Below are positions 1 through 6,846 of a DNA stretch of 8,389 nt, one piece after another (positions within the stretch are counted from its first letter, which is position 1; the number at the start of each line of letters is the position of its first letter). The notes beneath the pieces were generated by a model. That model made no database searches. It saw nothing but the letters and a program-made list of their open reading frames with translations, and was not told the DNA's origin. Origin of the DNA: an uncultured Odoribacter sp. (GTDB lineage Bacteria; Bacteroidota; Bacteroidia; Bacteroidales; Marinifilaceae); contig URJC01000094.1 in assembly GCA_900548135.1 (NCBI GenBank), forward strand, positions 1 through 8,389, read 5' to 3'. The position numbers were made by a program, and so were the translations under genes.

Positions 1-163
1 CATGCCTGACTTTGGCTGCTTTTACTTTTGTTTTTTCTTCTTTTTGTTCGATTCTGGCTTGATCTTTTTCAGCTTTTTCTTCTTTTTTCTTTTTTCCGCA
101 GCTCATTAAAAGCAACAAAAAAATCAGGGCTGTTATTGTTATGTAACTATAATTTGAGTTCAT
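1..163 (-). CDS. Small Lys/Glu-rich lipoprotein, N-terminal part (3' end outside window)
   Basis: Only the first 54 codons are visible; the gene runs off the left edge. The start is ATG at 163 on the minus strand. Residues 1-22 form a lipoprotein signal: a short polar start, a hydrophobic core (ALIFLLLL, about residues 12-19) and the lipobox LMSC, with Cys22 as the expected lipidated residue. The sequence then becomes strongly charged (GKKKKEEKAEKD, followed by more K, E and Q), which suggests a flexible or helical linker. By family knowledge such a protein is lipid-anchored after signal peptidase II cleavage; inner versus outer membrane cannot be decided here. No functional domain is visible, so the product is an unassigned lipoprotein. 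It follows the phosphatase-like gene in the same direction after a 259-bp AT-rich gap (164-422). I see no consensus promoter box or clear terminator in that gap. Confidence 0.75.
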   Translation of the reverse strand, partial: MNSNYSYITITALIFLLLLMSCGKKKKEEKAEKDQARIEQKEEKTKVKAAKVRH

Positions 164-422
164 ATATACTAATTTTTCTGTAAAAATATAAATAAAAATA
201 TAAGAAACCCTTTTTAGTTATACTTTATTCTAATAAATTATTTAGTTAATGCTTTGGCAGAATTGAAAGGATAAAATATTTATATGTAAAATATGTATTT
301 TGTTGATATTTAATAAAATTGAGTATGTTCAAACTTTTAATAGACGGACATCTATGCATCACCTATATACAATATTTGCAAAATCTCTCAACATATTCAA
401 ACAACTGTGGTGGGAGATATTG

Positions 423-1643
423 TTATTTATTGATCCAACGATTCAGGTGATTGTTGGGCGTTTGCAGTATGAACTTGTAGAACTTGGATGTCGGCAATTG
501 TCCGCTTTTTACCTGGTAGCTCTGGTAGGAAGCCGGGACAGTACCTAGTTTAATCCATTCATCTTGACCACCGGTCTTATATAAGTTATCGGTAGCGGCG
601 TAGATGGTTACTTCTGCGTTCGGATTCAGGCAATCCCATGAGAGAACGATATCTTCATCATACGGAGAAGTCTTCATGTTAGCAATATCTACCGGGCCGA
701 TAAATGGCATACCATCTTGTTCCCACAAAACCGGTTGGGGTATTTCAAAGCCCATAAAACGGCAAATTGACGGGGTGATATCGGTAATGGCCAATTTCCC
801 GTTATGGAAATGGCGGTTTACTGGTTGATTGGTTGAAATCCAGGTTGTTCTTTCCCGCTCAGATTGTCCGCCATGGTTGTGCCCGTTTTCAGAACGCCCG
901 TGGTCGGTTGTAACAACCACCATCCATTCTTCATCGAAATGTGCCTCCCGGTACTTAACGGCTTCCCAGATTTGGGCAATCTGCTGATCGGCTTTCAAAG
1001 TATATTCGTCGAAAAACTTACCGTTTCCTTCAATGTGTCCGGCATCATCTGTGTACCATAAATAGATCCAGCTTAGATCGGGCGCATCTTTCTTAATTCC
1101 TTGTGCTGCCTGTTTGGTAACAAATTCATCGATGTCGAAGATATGCAGTTCTTTTTCCTTTCTTGGGAAACGTTTGGTGTCAAGATCATATCCGTCACAT
1201 ACATAATCGATCTTCAGATTTCCTGTTTCGGGTTTTCCTTCTCCCAACAAGACCGTCCGATTGTCTGTCCAGCTCGAATAAATAGCCGTTTTGTAATTTT
1301 TCTTTTGTTCTTTGGCAATACGGAAGATTGTCCAGTAATTATAATTCGGTTTCAGGTTGGAATTACCTCCTACGTTATGTTTGTTCAGCCAAGTAGCCGT
1401 CAGCAAATTCGTATAACCAATAGCCGAAATGGTTGGGGTTTGAGAATAACCGCCCACTTCACCACCGGTATAAGCCCTTCCGAACGAACCGCGGGCTGCT
1501 ATCTCGTCAATAGCCGGGGTATTCAAGCGTTCAATCATATCAGCCGGAACGCCGTCGATGATGATAAACACAGCCTTCCGCGTCTTGGCAAAAACCGTTG
1601 TGGCAAAAAACACACATAATAAAGCAAATAGTGTGATTTTCAT
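423..1643 (-). CDS. Secreted alkaline-phosphatase-superfamily hydrolase (type I phosphodiesterase / nucleotide pyrophosphatase-like)
   Basis: This 406-residue protein has a Sec signal peptide (residues 1-19, ending TVFA), so it should act in the periplasm or outside the cell. The metal-site motifs of the phosphodiesterase/nucleotide pyrophosphatase family appear in order: IIIDG with Asp30; DDAGH with Asp199 and His203; TTDHG with Asp247 and His248; and HNHGG with His257. These are the usual ligands for two divalent metals. Aligning QTPTISAIGYTNLLTATW with the family's TFPN...TG block puts Ser73 at the nucleophile, where Thr is usual, and Gly76 where Asn is usual. Residues about 325-400 look like a beta-rich, fibronectin-III-like tail (LSWDCLNPNAEVTIYAATD). 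The family cleaves phosphomonoesters or phosphodiesters; the substrate cannot be read from sequence. It lies 67 bp downstream of the peptidase gene and may be co-transcribed with it. The family call is firm, the exact reaction open. Confidence 0.88.
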   Translation of the reverse strand: MKITLFALLCVFFATTVFAKTRKAVFIIIDGVPADMIERLNTPAIDEIAARGSFGRAYTGGEVGGYSQTPTISAIGYTNLLTATWLNKHNVGGNSNLKPNYNYWTIFRIAKEQKKNYKTAIYSSWTDNRTVLLGEGKPETGNLKIDYVCDGYDLDTKRFPRKEKELHIFDIDEFVTKQAAQGIKKDAPDLSWIYLWYTDDAGHIEGNGKFFDEYTLKADQQIAQIWEAVKYREAHFDEEWMVVVTTDHGRSENGHNHGGQSERERTTWISTNQPVNRHFHNGKLAITDITPSICRFMGFEIPQPVLWEQDGMPFIGPVDIANMKTSPYDEDIVLSWDCLNPNAEVTIYAATDNLYKTGGQDEWIKLGTVPASYQSYQVKSGQLPTSKFYKFILQTPNNHLNRWINK

Positions 1644-1710
1644 GATGAAGTTTTTTATTACATAAAATGATTTACTCTGAATTACATAATTGTTGAAAAA
1701 TGAAATTGCT

Positions 1711-3744
1711 TTATTTAGTTTTTAGTCCGTTTCTTTCTAAAAAGGCTTTAATAGTTGGTTCTTGGCCCCGAAAACGTTTGTAAAGGGTCATCGGATGTTC
1801 TGTTCCTCCTTTTTCCAGAATATTTTGACGAAACGATTGGGCAACTTGCCCGTTATAGATCCCTTTTTGTTTAAAAAGGGAGAAGGCGTCGGCATCCGGA
1901 ATTTCGGCCCATTTATAACTATAATACCCGGCTGCATAGCCTCCGCTGAAAATATGGCCGAATCCGGTAGAAAAACAACTGCCTTCGACAGGAGGGAAGA
2001 TTTCAGTGGAAGCCATGGCTTGTTGTTCGAAAGCTGCAACAGACCCCTGAAATGAGTCGGTTATAGAATGCCAGGCCATATCCACAATGCCGAAACTTAT
2101 TTGCCGGTCGTTTTGATATGCACTTTGGAAATTTGCTGCTTTTTGAATCTTGGTCATGTAATCCTGGGGTATTTTTTCTCCGGTTTGATAATGGATTGCC
2201 CAGGTATCCAGCCATTCTTTTTCGAAAGCCCAGTTTTCCATGATCTGTGAAGGGAGTTCTACAAAATCGCGGTATACATTGGTACCACTGGTACTATTAT
2301 AGGTACATTGGGACAACATGCCATGCAAGGAATGCCCGAATTCATGCAAAAAAGTAGTGACTTCATCAAAGGTCAACAAAGCAGGTTGGCTGGCAGTAGG
2401 CTTTGTGAAGTTCATGACAATGGAGACCAGGGGACGGATGTTATTCCCGTTGATCTGGTGTTGTTCCCGGAATGAGGTCATCCATGCTCCCCCGTTTTTA
2501 TTGTCGCGGGGAAAAAAATCAGTGTACAATAAGGCAATGAATTTTCCGGTTGTATCATATACCTCGAACGTTTTGACATCTTCATGGTATTTGGGAATAT
2601 GGTTTACCTCCGTAAAAGTCAGGCCGTATAGTTTGTTGGCTAACGAAAATATCCCTTGCTGTACGTTTTCTAATTTGAAATAAGGCTTTAGCAGTTCGTC
2701 ATCAAGGGCATATTTTTCCTGTTTTAATTTGTTGGAATAGTAAGCCCAATCCCAACGTTGCAGTATCCCACTGAATCCCATATTTCTGGCAAAGGTTTCC
2801 ACTTCATTTTTTTCTGCCAACGCTAAAGAATGGGAAGCAGTTAACAATTCATTCAGGAACTCATGAACGGTTTTTGGGGTACGGGCCATTCTGTCGGCGA
2901 GTGCATATTCAGCATAAGTTGTATAGCCAAGCAAACGGGCTTTTTCAAGCCTTAAGTTGACGATTCTACGTATGAGGTCGTTATTATTGTATGTATTGTT
3001 GTGATTACCTCTGGAGCTATAAGCTTTATACATTTTTTCCCGTAAATGGCGGGCATCTGCATATTTCATAAACGGGATATAACTGGGAGCGTGGAGGGTA
3101 AACATCCAGCCTTCCTGGTTTCTTTCCTGTGCTGTAAGGGCTGCCATATCTATGGTTCCCTGGGGTAATCCCGAAAGCTCTTTGGAATCTGTGATATGGA
3201 GGATAAAATCATTGGTTTCAGCTAATGTGTTTTCTTCAAATTTTAGCGTTAGTTGTGAGAGTTCCATACTAATATCCTGGAAACGTCTTTGAGCTTCTCC
3301 TTCCAGGTTGGCCCCTCCTTTTATGAATGCTTTCCAGGTGTCTTCCAGTAAGGTTTGCTGTTCCGGAGTTAAAGTAAGCTGGTCTTTCTTTTCGTATACT
3401 TTTTTTATCCGGTCGAAAAGCCGGGGGTTCATATATACCTGATTGCTGTATGCTGTTAGTTGGGGAGAAACACGCTGGGCTATTTGTTGCATTGTTTCAT
3501 TCGTACAGGCCGAATTTAAATTAAAAAAAATAGAAGATATGGTATTCAATTGTTCTCCGGCACGGTCCAGGGCTGCTATTGTATTTTCAAAATCAGGAAT
3601 GGCTTCGGAAGTTGTGATCTGTTCTACATCTTTATAGGCTTCGGTAATAGCAGCTTCGAAAGCCGGTTCATAATGTTCCGTTCGGATCAGGTCGAAAGGA
3701 GGAGTTGCGTATGGAGTATCGAATTTTTTCAATAGTGGGTTCAT
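1711..3744 (-). CDS. dcp: M3 family zinc metallopeptidase, peptidyl-dipeptidase Dcp type
   Basis: The 677-residue length fits the Dcp/oligopeptidase A family (E. coli Dcp is about 680). The zinc site is intact: HEFGH at 467-471, with His467 and His471 as ligands and Glu468 as catalytic base, then Glu496 in DFVELPSQ, 25 residues after the second His as in thimet-type enzymes. GYAAGYYSY at 602-610 supplies the substrate-binding tyrosines of the family. The N-terminal two thirds is the helical M3 scaffold. There is no signal peptide, so it should be cytoplasmic, where Dcp-type enzymes remove C-terminal dipeptides from short peptides and help recycle protein fragments. The stretch SGTNVYRDFVELPSQ resembles Dcp more than oligopeptidase A, but the two are close and the symbol is less certain than the family. 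ATG at 3744 follows a Bacteroidota promoter box by a leader of roughly 50 nt. Confidence 0.93.
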   Translation of the reverse strand: MNPLLKKFDTPYATPPFDLIRTEHYEPAFEAAITEAYKDVEQITTSEAIPDFENTIAALDRAGEQLNTISSIFFNLNSACTNETMQQIAQRVSPQLTAYSNQVYMNPRLFDRIKKVYEKKDQLTLTPEQQTLLEDTWKAFIKGGANLEGEAQRRFQDISMELSQLTLKFEENTLAETNDFILHITDSKELSGLPQGTIDMAALTAQERNQEGWMFTLHAPSYIPFMKYADARHLREKMYKAYSSRGNHNNTYNNNDLIRRIVNLRLEKARLLGYTTYAEYALADRMARTPKTVHEFLNELLTASHSLALAEKNEVETFARNMGFSGILQRWDWAYYSNKLKQEKYALDDELLKPYFKLENVQQGIFSLANKLYGLTFTEVNHIPKYHEDVKTFEVYDTTGKFIALLYTDFFPRDNKNGGAWMTSFREQHQINGNNIRPLVSIVMNFTKPTASQPALLTFDEVTTFLHEFGHSLHGMLSQCTYNSTSGTNVYRDFVELPSQIMENWAFEKEWLDTWAIHYQTGEKIPQDYMTKIQKAANFQSAYQNDRQISFGIVDMAWHSITDSFQGSVAAFEQQAMASTEIFPPVEGSCFSTGFGHIFSGGYAAGYYSYKWAEIPDADAFSLFKQKGIYNGQVAQSFRQNILEKGGTEHPMTLYKRFRGQEPTIKAFLERNGLKTK

Positions 3745-4180
3745 GCTTTCAATGGGTTACAATGGGTGAGTAATAAAGATTAACTTTTTTCTGTATGCAA
3801 AGATAAGACAAGGGTATGTATTTTTATGCATCAAACCAGGATTTTCATCAGGTATGCCAGGAATAAAAATTTCGACTATGGAAAAAATGTTAAAAAATGA
3901 GTTGAAATTTGGAATAAGTGTAAAAATGGCTATTGATTTCAGGAGATTTGTTAAAAATATCCTTTGTTTTTTGAAGATTTCAGGTATTGATTTTAAAGCA
4001 ATAGTAATGTAAACGTTTTAAATTGCATATTTATATCAAAAAAACGGAATAAAGTTGCAAATCATCACTGTTATATGTAAAATCTGTTAAATTGTAAGTT
4101 AAAATCATTTTTTACTTCACCCTTTTTGCCCCTTTAGGTGTTTTATAGGTGTAAAATTCAGAATAAAATTGACGGTTGAT
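3745..4180. other. Divergent intergenic region, 436 bp
   Basis: This AT-rich gap lies between the minus-strand peptidase gene and the plus-strand secreted-protein gene. It holds the peptidase promoter box at 3798-3805. On the plus strand I find no exact TAnnTTTG. The nearest forms are ATATCCTTTG (3957-3966, spacing one base too long) and TAAAGTTG (4050-4057, one mismatch), and neither has a good -33 partner, so the promoter of the downstream gene is unresolved. At 4008-4021 lies TGTAAACGTTTTAA, a near-palindrome resembling a LacI-family operator. I see no credible coding sequence, tRNA or strong hairpin. Confidence 0.6.
3798..3805 (-). promoter_or_regulatory. Probable -7 promoter box for the M3 peptidase gene
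   Basis: On the minus strand these bases read TATCTTTG, a perfect match to the Bacteroidota -7 consensus TAnnTTTG. The box is 53 bp upstream of the peptidase start codon, a suitable distance for a short leader. The -33 TTTG element is not well placed: the nearest match (3832-3835) leaves a 26-bp gap instead of about 19-21. The same octamer occurs upstream of cmk. Confidence 0.5.
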
Positions 4181-5014
4181 ATGAAGTGTAGTATTTTATT
4201 AACAATGGGGATGATTCTGTGGGGATCCTGGAGTGCAAATGCAATAGAGAAGACAGCTGCAGGATTGGATAATTTGGTGAAGGTTTTTGAGCAAAATCCG
4301 GCTAATCCGCAAACCACCTTACAATTATTGAAAGAGTTGCATAAGCAGGGTAAATCCGGTCAGGAAGTGATTGACCGTTATTTCCAGACACAGAAAGAGA
4401 TTGATTACTGTAAAGAGTATAATTGGGTGATCGTCCGGGATTATGTGAATGATATAAATGCTCCGCAGTTAAGGTATGTATTTGAGAATCAGGAGAAATT
4501 TATTCAACGATTTTCAAAGGATGATGTGTTCCAAAAATTGGATAATGTTTTAGTCAATTATCTGGAAAAGTATTATAGGCAGAATAAGGCAGATTATGAG
4601 ACTCAATTGAGGCGGATTAAAGATTTTGGGTATGAACACTATGATGTGGTGTATGATTATTTTAATATCCGTGAATTGAGGGCAAGCGGGAATGCGGAGG
4701 ATTATTTTTATAAAGCACGTAAATTGTTCCGTTATTTTCCGGAAAACCGTCAGCTGATTAAGGAGATTACTGCCGGGGCGTTGGATATTATGAACGACGT
4801 TTCACGTTTGAAGGTGATCCAATTGTGGGCAGGTAAAACAGTGGAGTCGAAAACGGATTTTGACGCCATTTATAATTATGTGAAAATATCTAAAAAGTGT
4901 GGTTTTGACGATGTGGCTAAAAAATATGCAGTTATCGCTAATAACTTAGCTTTGAAATCAAACAGCCAGCCTATGCGGCAGCAAGCTGACGAATTGATGA
5001 AAATGCTCAATTGA
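4181..5014 (+). CDS. Secreted helical protein of unknown function
   Basis: I do not recognise a named family. The product is 277 residues from ATG at 4181. A TTG 12 bp upstream is in frame, but ATG gives a standard signal peptide starting MKCSILLTMG and ending SANA, cleaved before IEK at about residue 21, so the protein should be periplasmic or exported. The mature part is charged, rich in Tyr, Lys and Asp, and appears all-helical, with repeat-like helical pairs (for example DNLVKVFEQNPANPQTTLQLL, and YKARKLFRYFPENRQLIKEI further on) that suggest a TPR-like superhelix. The portion RDYVNDINAPQLRYVFENQE onward reminds me of the helical C-terminal region of some Bacteroidales thioredoxin-family proteins. 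No thioredoxin domain or CxxC motif is present here, so this could be such a module standing alone. That comparison is from memory and is weak. The gene appears monocistronic, with a strong terminator 25 bp after its stop. Confidence 0.8.
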   Translation: MKCSILLTMGMILWGSWSANAIEKTAAGLDNLVKVFEQNPANPQTTLQLLKELHKQGKSGQEVIDRYFQTQKEIDYCKEYNWVIVRDYVNDINAPQLRYVFENQEKFIQRFSKDDVFQKLDNVLVNYLEKYYRQNKADYETQLRRIKDFGYEHYDVVYDYFNIRELRASGNAEDYFYKARKLFRYFPENRQLIKEITAGALDIMNDVSRLKVIQLWAGKTVESKTDFDAIYNYVKISKKCGFDDVAKKYAVIANNLALKSNSQPMRQQADELMKMLN

Positions 5015-5038
5015 TTTTTTCATAAATATCAGAGAGTC

Positions 5039-5062
5039 GCCGCCTTTTCAGGCGGCTTTTTT
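5039..5062 (+). terminator. Rho-independent terminator of the secreted-protein gene
   Basis: A perfect 6-bp GC stem (GCCGCC at 5039-5044, GGCGGC at 5051-5056) encloses the loop TTTTCA and is followed by six T. It starts 25 bp after the stop codon at 5014 and separates that gene from the cmk operon. Confidence 0.9.
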
Positions 5063-5081
5063 GTGAGTGAATTCAGGTAAC

Positions 5082-5119
5082 TTTGCCTGTCCGTTTGCCG
5101 GAACAAACAGGCAGGCAGA
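5082..5119. repeat. Imperfect inverted repeat / long hairpin upstream of cmk
   Basis: The arms 5082-5097 and 5104-5119 can form a 16-bp stem around the six-base loop CCGGAA. The core pairs GCCTG with CAGGC and GTTTG with CAAAC; between them are one C-A mismatch and one G-T wobble, with a further wobble near the base. No T tract follows, so it is not a standard terminator. It lies between the terminator of the upstream gene and the cmk promoter box. It resembles REP-like palindromes with CAGGCAGGC arms that I recall from Bacteroidota genomes. Whether it is repeated elsewhere in this genome cannot be seen here. Confidence 0.6.
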
Positions 5120-5217
5120 TGATTGTGAAGGTGAAATAAATGTCATTCTTCTATCGATTGCAACGTTTTTGCATGGAATGAGCATTGTTGTCCTGAATAT
5201 AATATGGAAAATTATTT

Positions 5218-5225
5218 TATCTTTG
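5218..5225 (+). promoter_or_regulatory. Probable -7 promoter box for the cmk-ispH-pfkA operon
   Basis: TATCTTTG matches the Bacteroidota TAnnTTTG consensus exactly. It lies 29 bp upstream of the chosen cmk ATG at 5255, which implies a leader of about 20-25 nt. The -33 element is weak: no TTTG sits at the usual spacing, and only ATTG and GTTG occur at 5184-5190. The box falls inside the longer reading frame that begins at 5204, which argues against that upstream start. Confidence 0.55.
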
Positions 5226-5254
5226 TGCCGATTAAAAAAAGGCATAAAAAAGTT

Positions 5255-5941
5255 ATGATCATAGCTGTAGACGGATATTCTTCCACTGGTAAAAGCACTG
5301 TAGCAAAGATGATTGCGGCGAAATTAGGTTTGACCTATATTGACACCGGGGCTATGTACCGGGTAGTTACTTTGGAAGCTATACGTCAGGGGGTGATTGT
5401 AAATGGGGAGGTAGATAAGGAAGGGTTGCGGAAAGTATTGAAAAATCTGAAGATTGATTTTAAGTATAATGCTTCTGGTAACCGTTATGAAACTTATCTG
5501 AATGGGGAATATGTGGAAGAACAAATCCGTGGTATGGAAGTTGCTGACCAGGTTAGTACCATTGCAGCAATAGATTTTGTCCGGACCTTTTTAGTGGATC
5601 TTCAACGGGAGATGGGAAAGAGCAAGAGTGTCATTATGGATGGACGGGATATTGGAAGTGTCGTATTCCCGGATGCTGATGTGAAATTTTTTATGACAGC
5701 TTCTCCGGAGGTGCGTGCCCGGCGCCGGTATAAGGAATTATTGGAAAAAGGTTCCGGGGTGAGTTATGAAGAAGTGGAGGCGAACGTCAAAAAGAGGGAT
5801 TATATCGATGCCCATCGTGAAGTGAGTCCTTTAAAACAGACTGATGATGCTGTATTGGTGGACAATAGTGATATGACGATAGACGAAGAAGTGGAGTTTA
5901 TGATCGGTAAGATCAAAGCTGTGTCAGACAAACAGAGTTGA
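5255..5941 (+). CDS. cmk: Cytidylate kinase
   Basis: Cmk phosphorylates CMP and dCMP with ATP in the cytoplasm, returning them to pyrimidine nucleotide pools and supplying CDP for nucleic acid and phospholipid synthesis. From ATG at 5255 the protein is 228 residues, the usual size (E. coli Cmk is about 227), and begins MIIAVDG directly before the Walker A loop GYSSTGKST (7-15). Further family marks are DTGAMYR (30-36) in the NMP site, DGRDIG (129-134), the Arg-rich lid around SPEVRARRRY (150-159), KRDYIDAHR, and VDNSDMTIDE near the C-terminus. The frame stays open upstream to ATG at 5204. The extra 17 residues are not typical of the family and overlap the promoter box at 5218-5225, so I reject that start. 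This is the first gene of a three-gene operon; ispH begins 22 bp after its stop. Confidence 0.95.
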   Translation: MIIAVDGYSSTGKSTVAKMIAAKLGLTYIDTGAMYRVVTLEAIRQGVIVNGEVDKEGLRKVLKNLKIDFKYNASGNRYETYLNGEYVEEQIRGMEVADQVSTIAAIDFVRTFLVDLQREMGKSKSVIMDGRDIGSVVFPDADVKFFMTASPEVRARRRYKELLEKGSGVSYEEVEANVKKRDYIDAHREVSPLKQTDDAVLVDNSDMTIDEEVEFMIGKIKAVSDKQS

Positions 5942-5963
5942 AAAGAGGATTGTCATTATAGGG

Positions 5964-6821
5964 ATGAAATGTATGAGGGTTGAGATTGATGAGCATTCGG
6001 GTTTTTGTTTCGGAGTGGTGAATGCCATCCGGAAAGCTGAGCAAGAGTTAGAAAAAGGTGTTCTTTATTGTATTGGGGATATTGTTCATAATAACCTGGA
6101 GGTCGAGCGGTTGAAACAAAAGGGATTACGTACGATTGAACATAATGAATTCAGGCGGTTGCGTCATTGCCGGGTTTTATTCAGGGCACATGGAGAACCT
6201 CCTGTTTCTTATGAAGTGGCTAAATTAAATGGAGTGGAGGTGATAGATGCTTCGTGTCCTGTGGTGCTGAATTTACAGAAAATGATCCGTGAAGCTTATG
6301 AATATGTACAGCCTGTTGGCGGACAAATTGTGATTTATGGAAAAAGAGGACATGCAGAGGTGGTTGGATTAGTGGGGCAGACACAAGGAAAAGCATTGGT
6401 AATTGAGCGGGAAGAAGATATACAACAAATTGATTTTTCGAAGTCTGTGATTTTGTTTTCACAAACAACGAAGGGGTTGGAAGGTTTTCAGAAGATTGCT
6501 GATATATTGAAAGAAAAAGGGGGAGAACGGGTGGTGGTATATGATACAATTTGCCGGAAAGTGGCAAACCGTATTCCCCAATTGAGAGAATTTGCGGGAT
6601 TGCATGATGTTATTATTTTTGTCAGCGGGGAGAAAAGTTCAAACGGAAAACAATTGTATGCAGTTTGCCGTGAAGTAAACGCCCGTACTTATTTTGTACA
6701 GGGGCCTGGAGATGTAAGGGCCGAAATGTTACAAGGAGCAGGAAGTGTTGGTATTAGTGGGGCAACTTCGACGCCTCGCTGGATAATGGAAGAAATTAGG
6801 CATAAAATAGAACTACAATAG
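5964..6821 (+). CDS. ispH: 4-hydroxy-3-methylbut-2-enyl diphosphate reductase (HMBPP reductase)
   Basis: IspH (LytB) carries out the last step of the MEP pathway, reducing HMBPP to IPP and DMAPP with an Fe-S cluster in the cytoplasm. The 285-residue protein keeps the three cluster cysteines: Cys15 (SGFCFGV), Cys98 (DASCPVV) and Cys197 (DTICRKVANR). Substrate-site residues are also present: His42 (IVHN), His76 (RAHGEPP), His130 and Glu132 (GKRGHAEV), Thr168-Thr169 (SQTTKG), Ser225-Ser226-Asn227 (KSSNGK) and the C-terminal GATSTP. An in-frame ATG at 5973 would give MRVEID, closer to the family's typical N-terminus, and AGGG at 5960-5963 is better spaced for it; the true product may therefore be 282 residues. 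The gene sits between cmk and pfkA with short gaps and no internal terminator, consistent with co-transcription. Confidence 0.96.
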   Translation: MKCMRVEIDEHSGFCFGVVNAIRKAEQELEKGVLYCIGDIVHNNLEVERLKQKGLRTIEHNEFRRLRHCRVLFRAHGEPPVSYEVAKLNGVEVIDASCPVVLNLQKMIREAYEYVQPVGGQIVIYGKRGHAEVVGLVGQTQGKALVIEREEDIQQIDFSKSVILFSQTTKGLEGFQKIADILKEKGGERVVVYDTICRKVANRIPQLREFAGLHDVIIFVSGEKSSNGKQLYAVCREVNARTYFVQGPGDVRAEMLQGAGSVGISGATSTPRWIMEEIRHKIELQ

Positions 6822-6846
6822 ATTAATTACATAACATTGTATAATT

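Noticed and set aside
313..398. Distant inverted similarity GAGTATGTT / AACATATTC as a possible terminator of the minus-strand genes
   Set aside because: The arms are short, mismatched and about 60 bp apart in AT-rich DNA, so a stable hairpin is unlikely.
300..548. 82-residue plus-strand frame at the 3' end of the phosphatase-like gene
   Set aside because: It overlaps that gene antisense, and its remainder is AT-rich intergenic DNA without a promoter box or ribosome site.
1101..1619. 172-residue plus-strand frame opposite the phosphatase-like gene
   Set aside because: It lies wholly inside a well-supported gene on the other strand and has no recognisable motif or start context.
4169..4180. 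TTG start giving a four-residue extension of the secreted protein
   Set aside because: The ATG at 4181 gives a normal signal peptide starting with MK, and nothing supports a TTG start.
5067..5258. 63-residue plus-strand frame with a hydrophobic C-terminal half
   Set aside because: It spans the hairpin and the cmk promoter box, overlaps the cmk start, and resembles no known protein; the hydrophobicity reflects AT-rich DNA.
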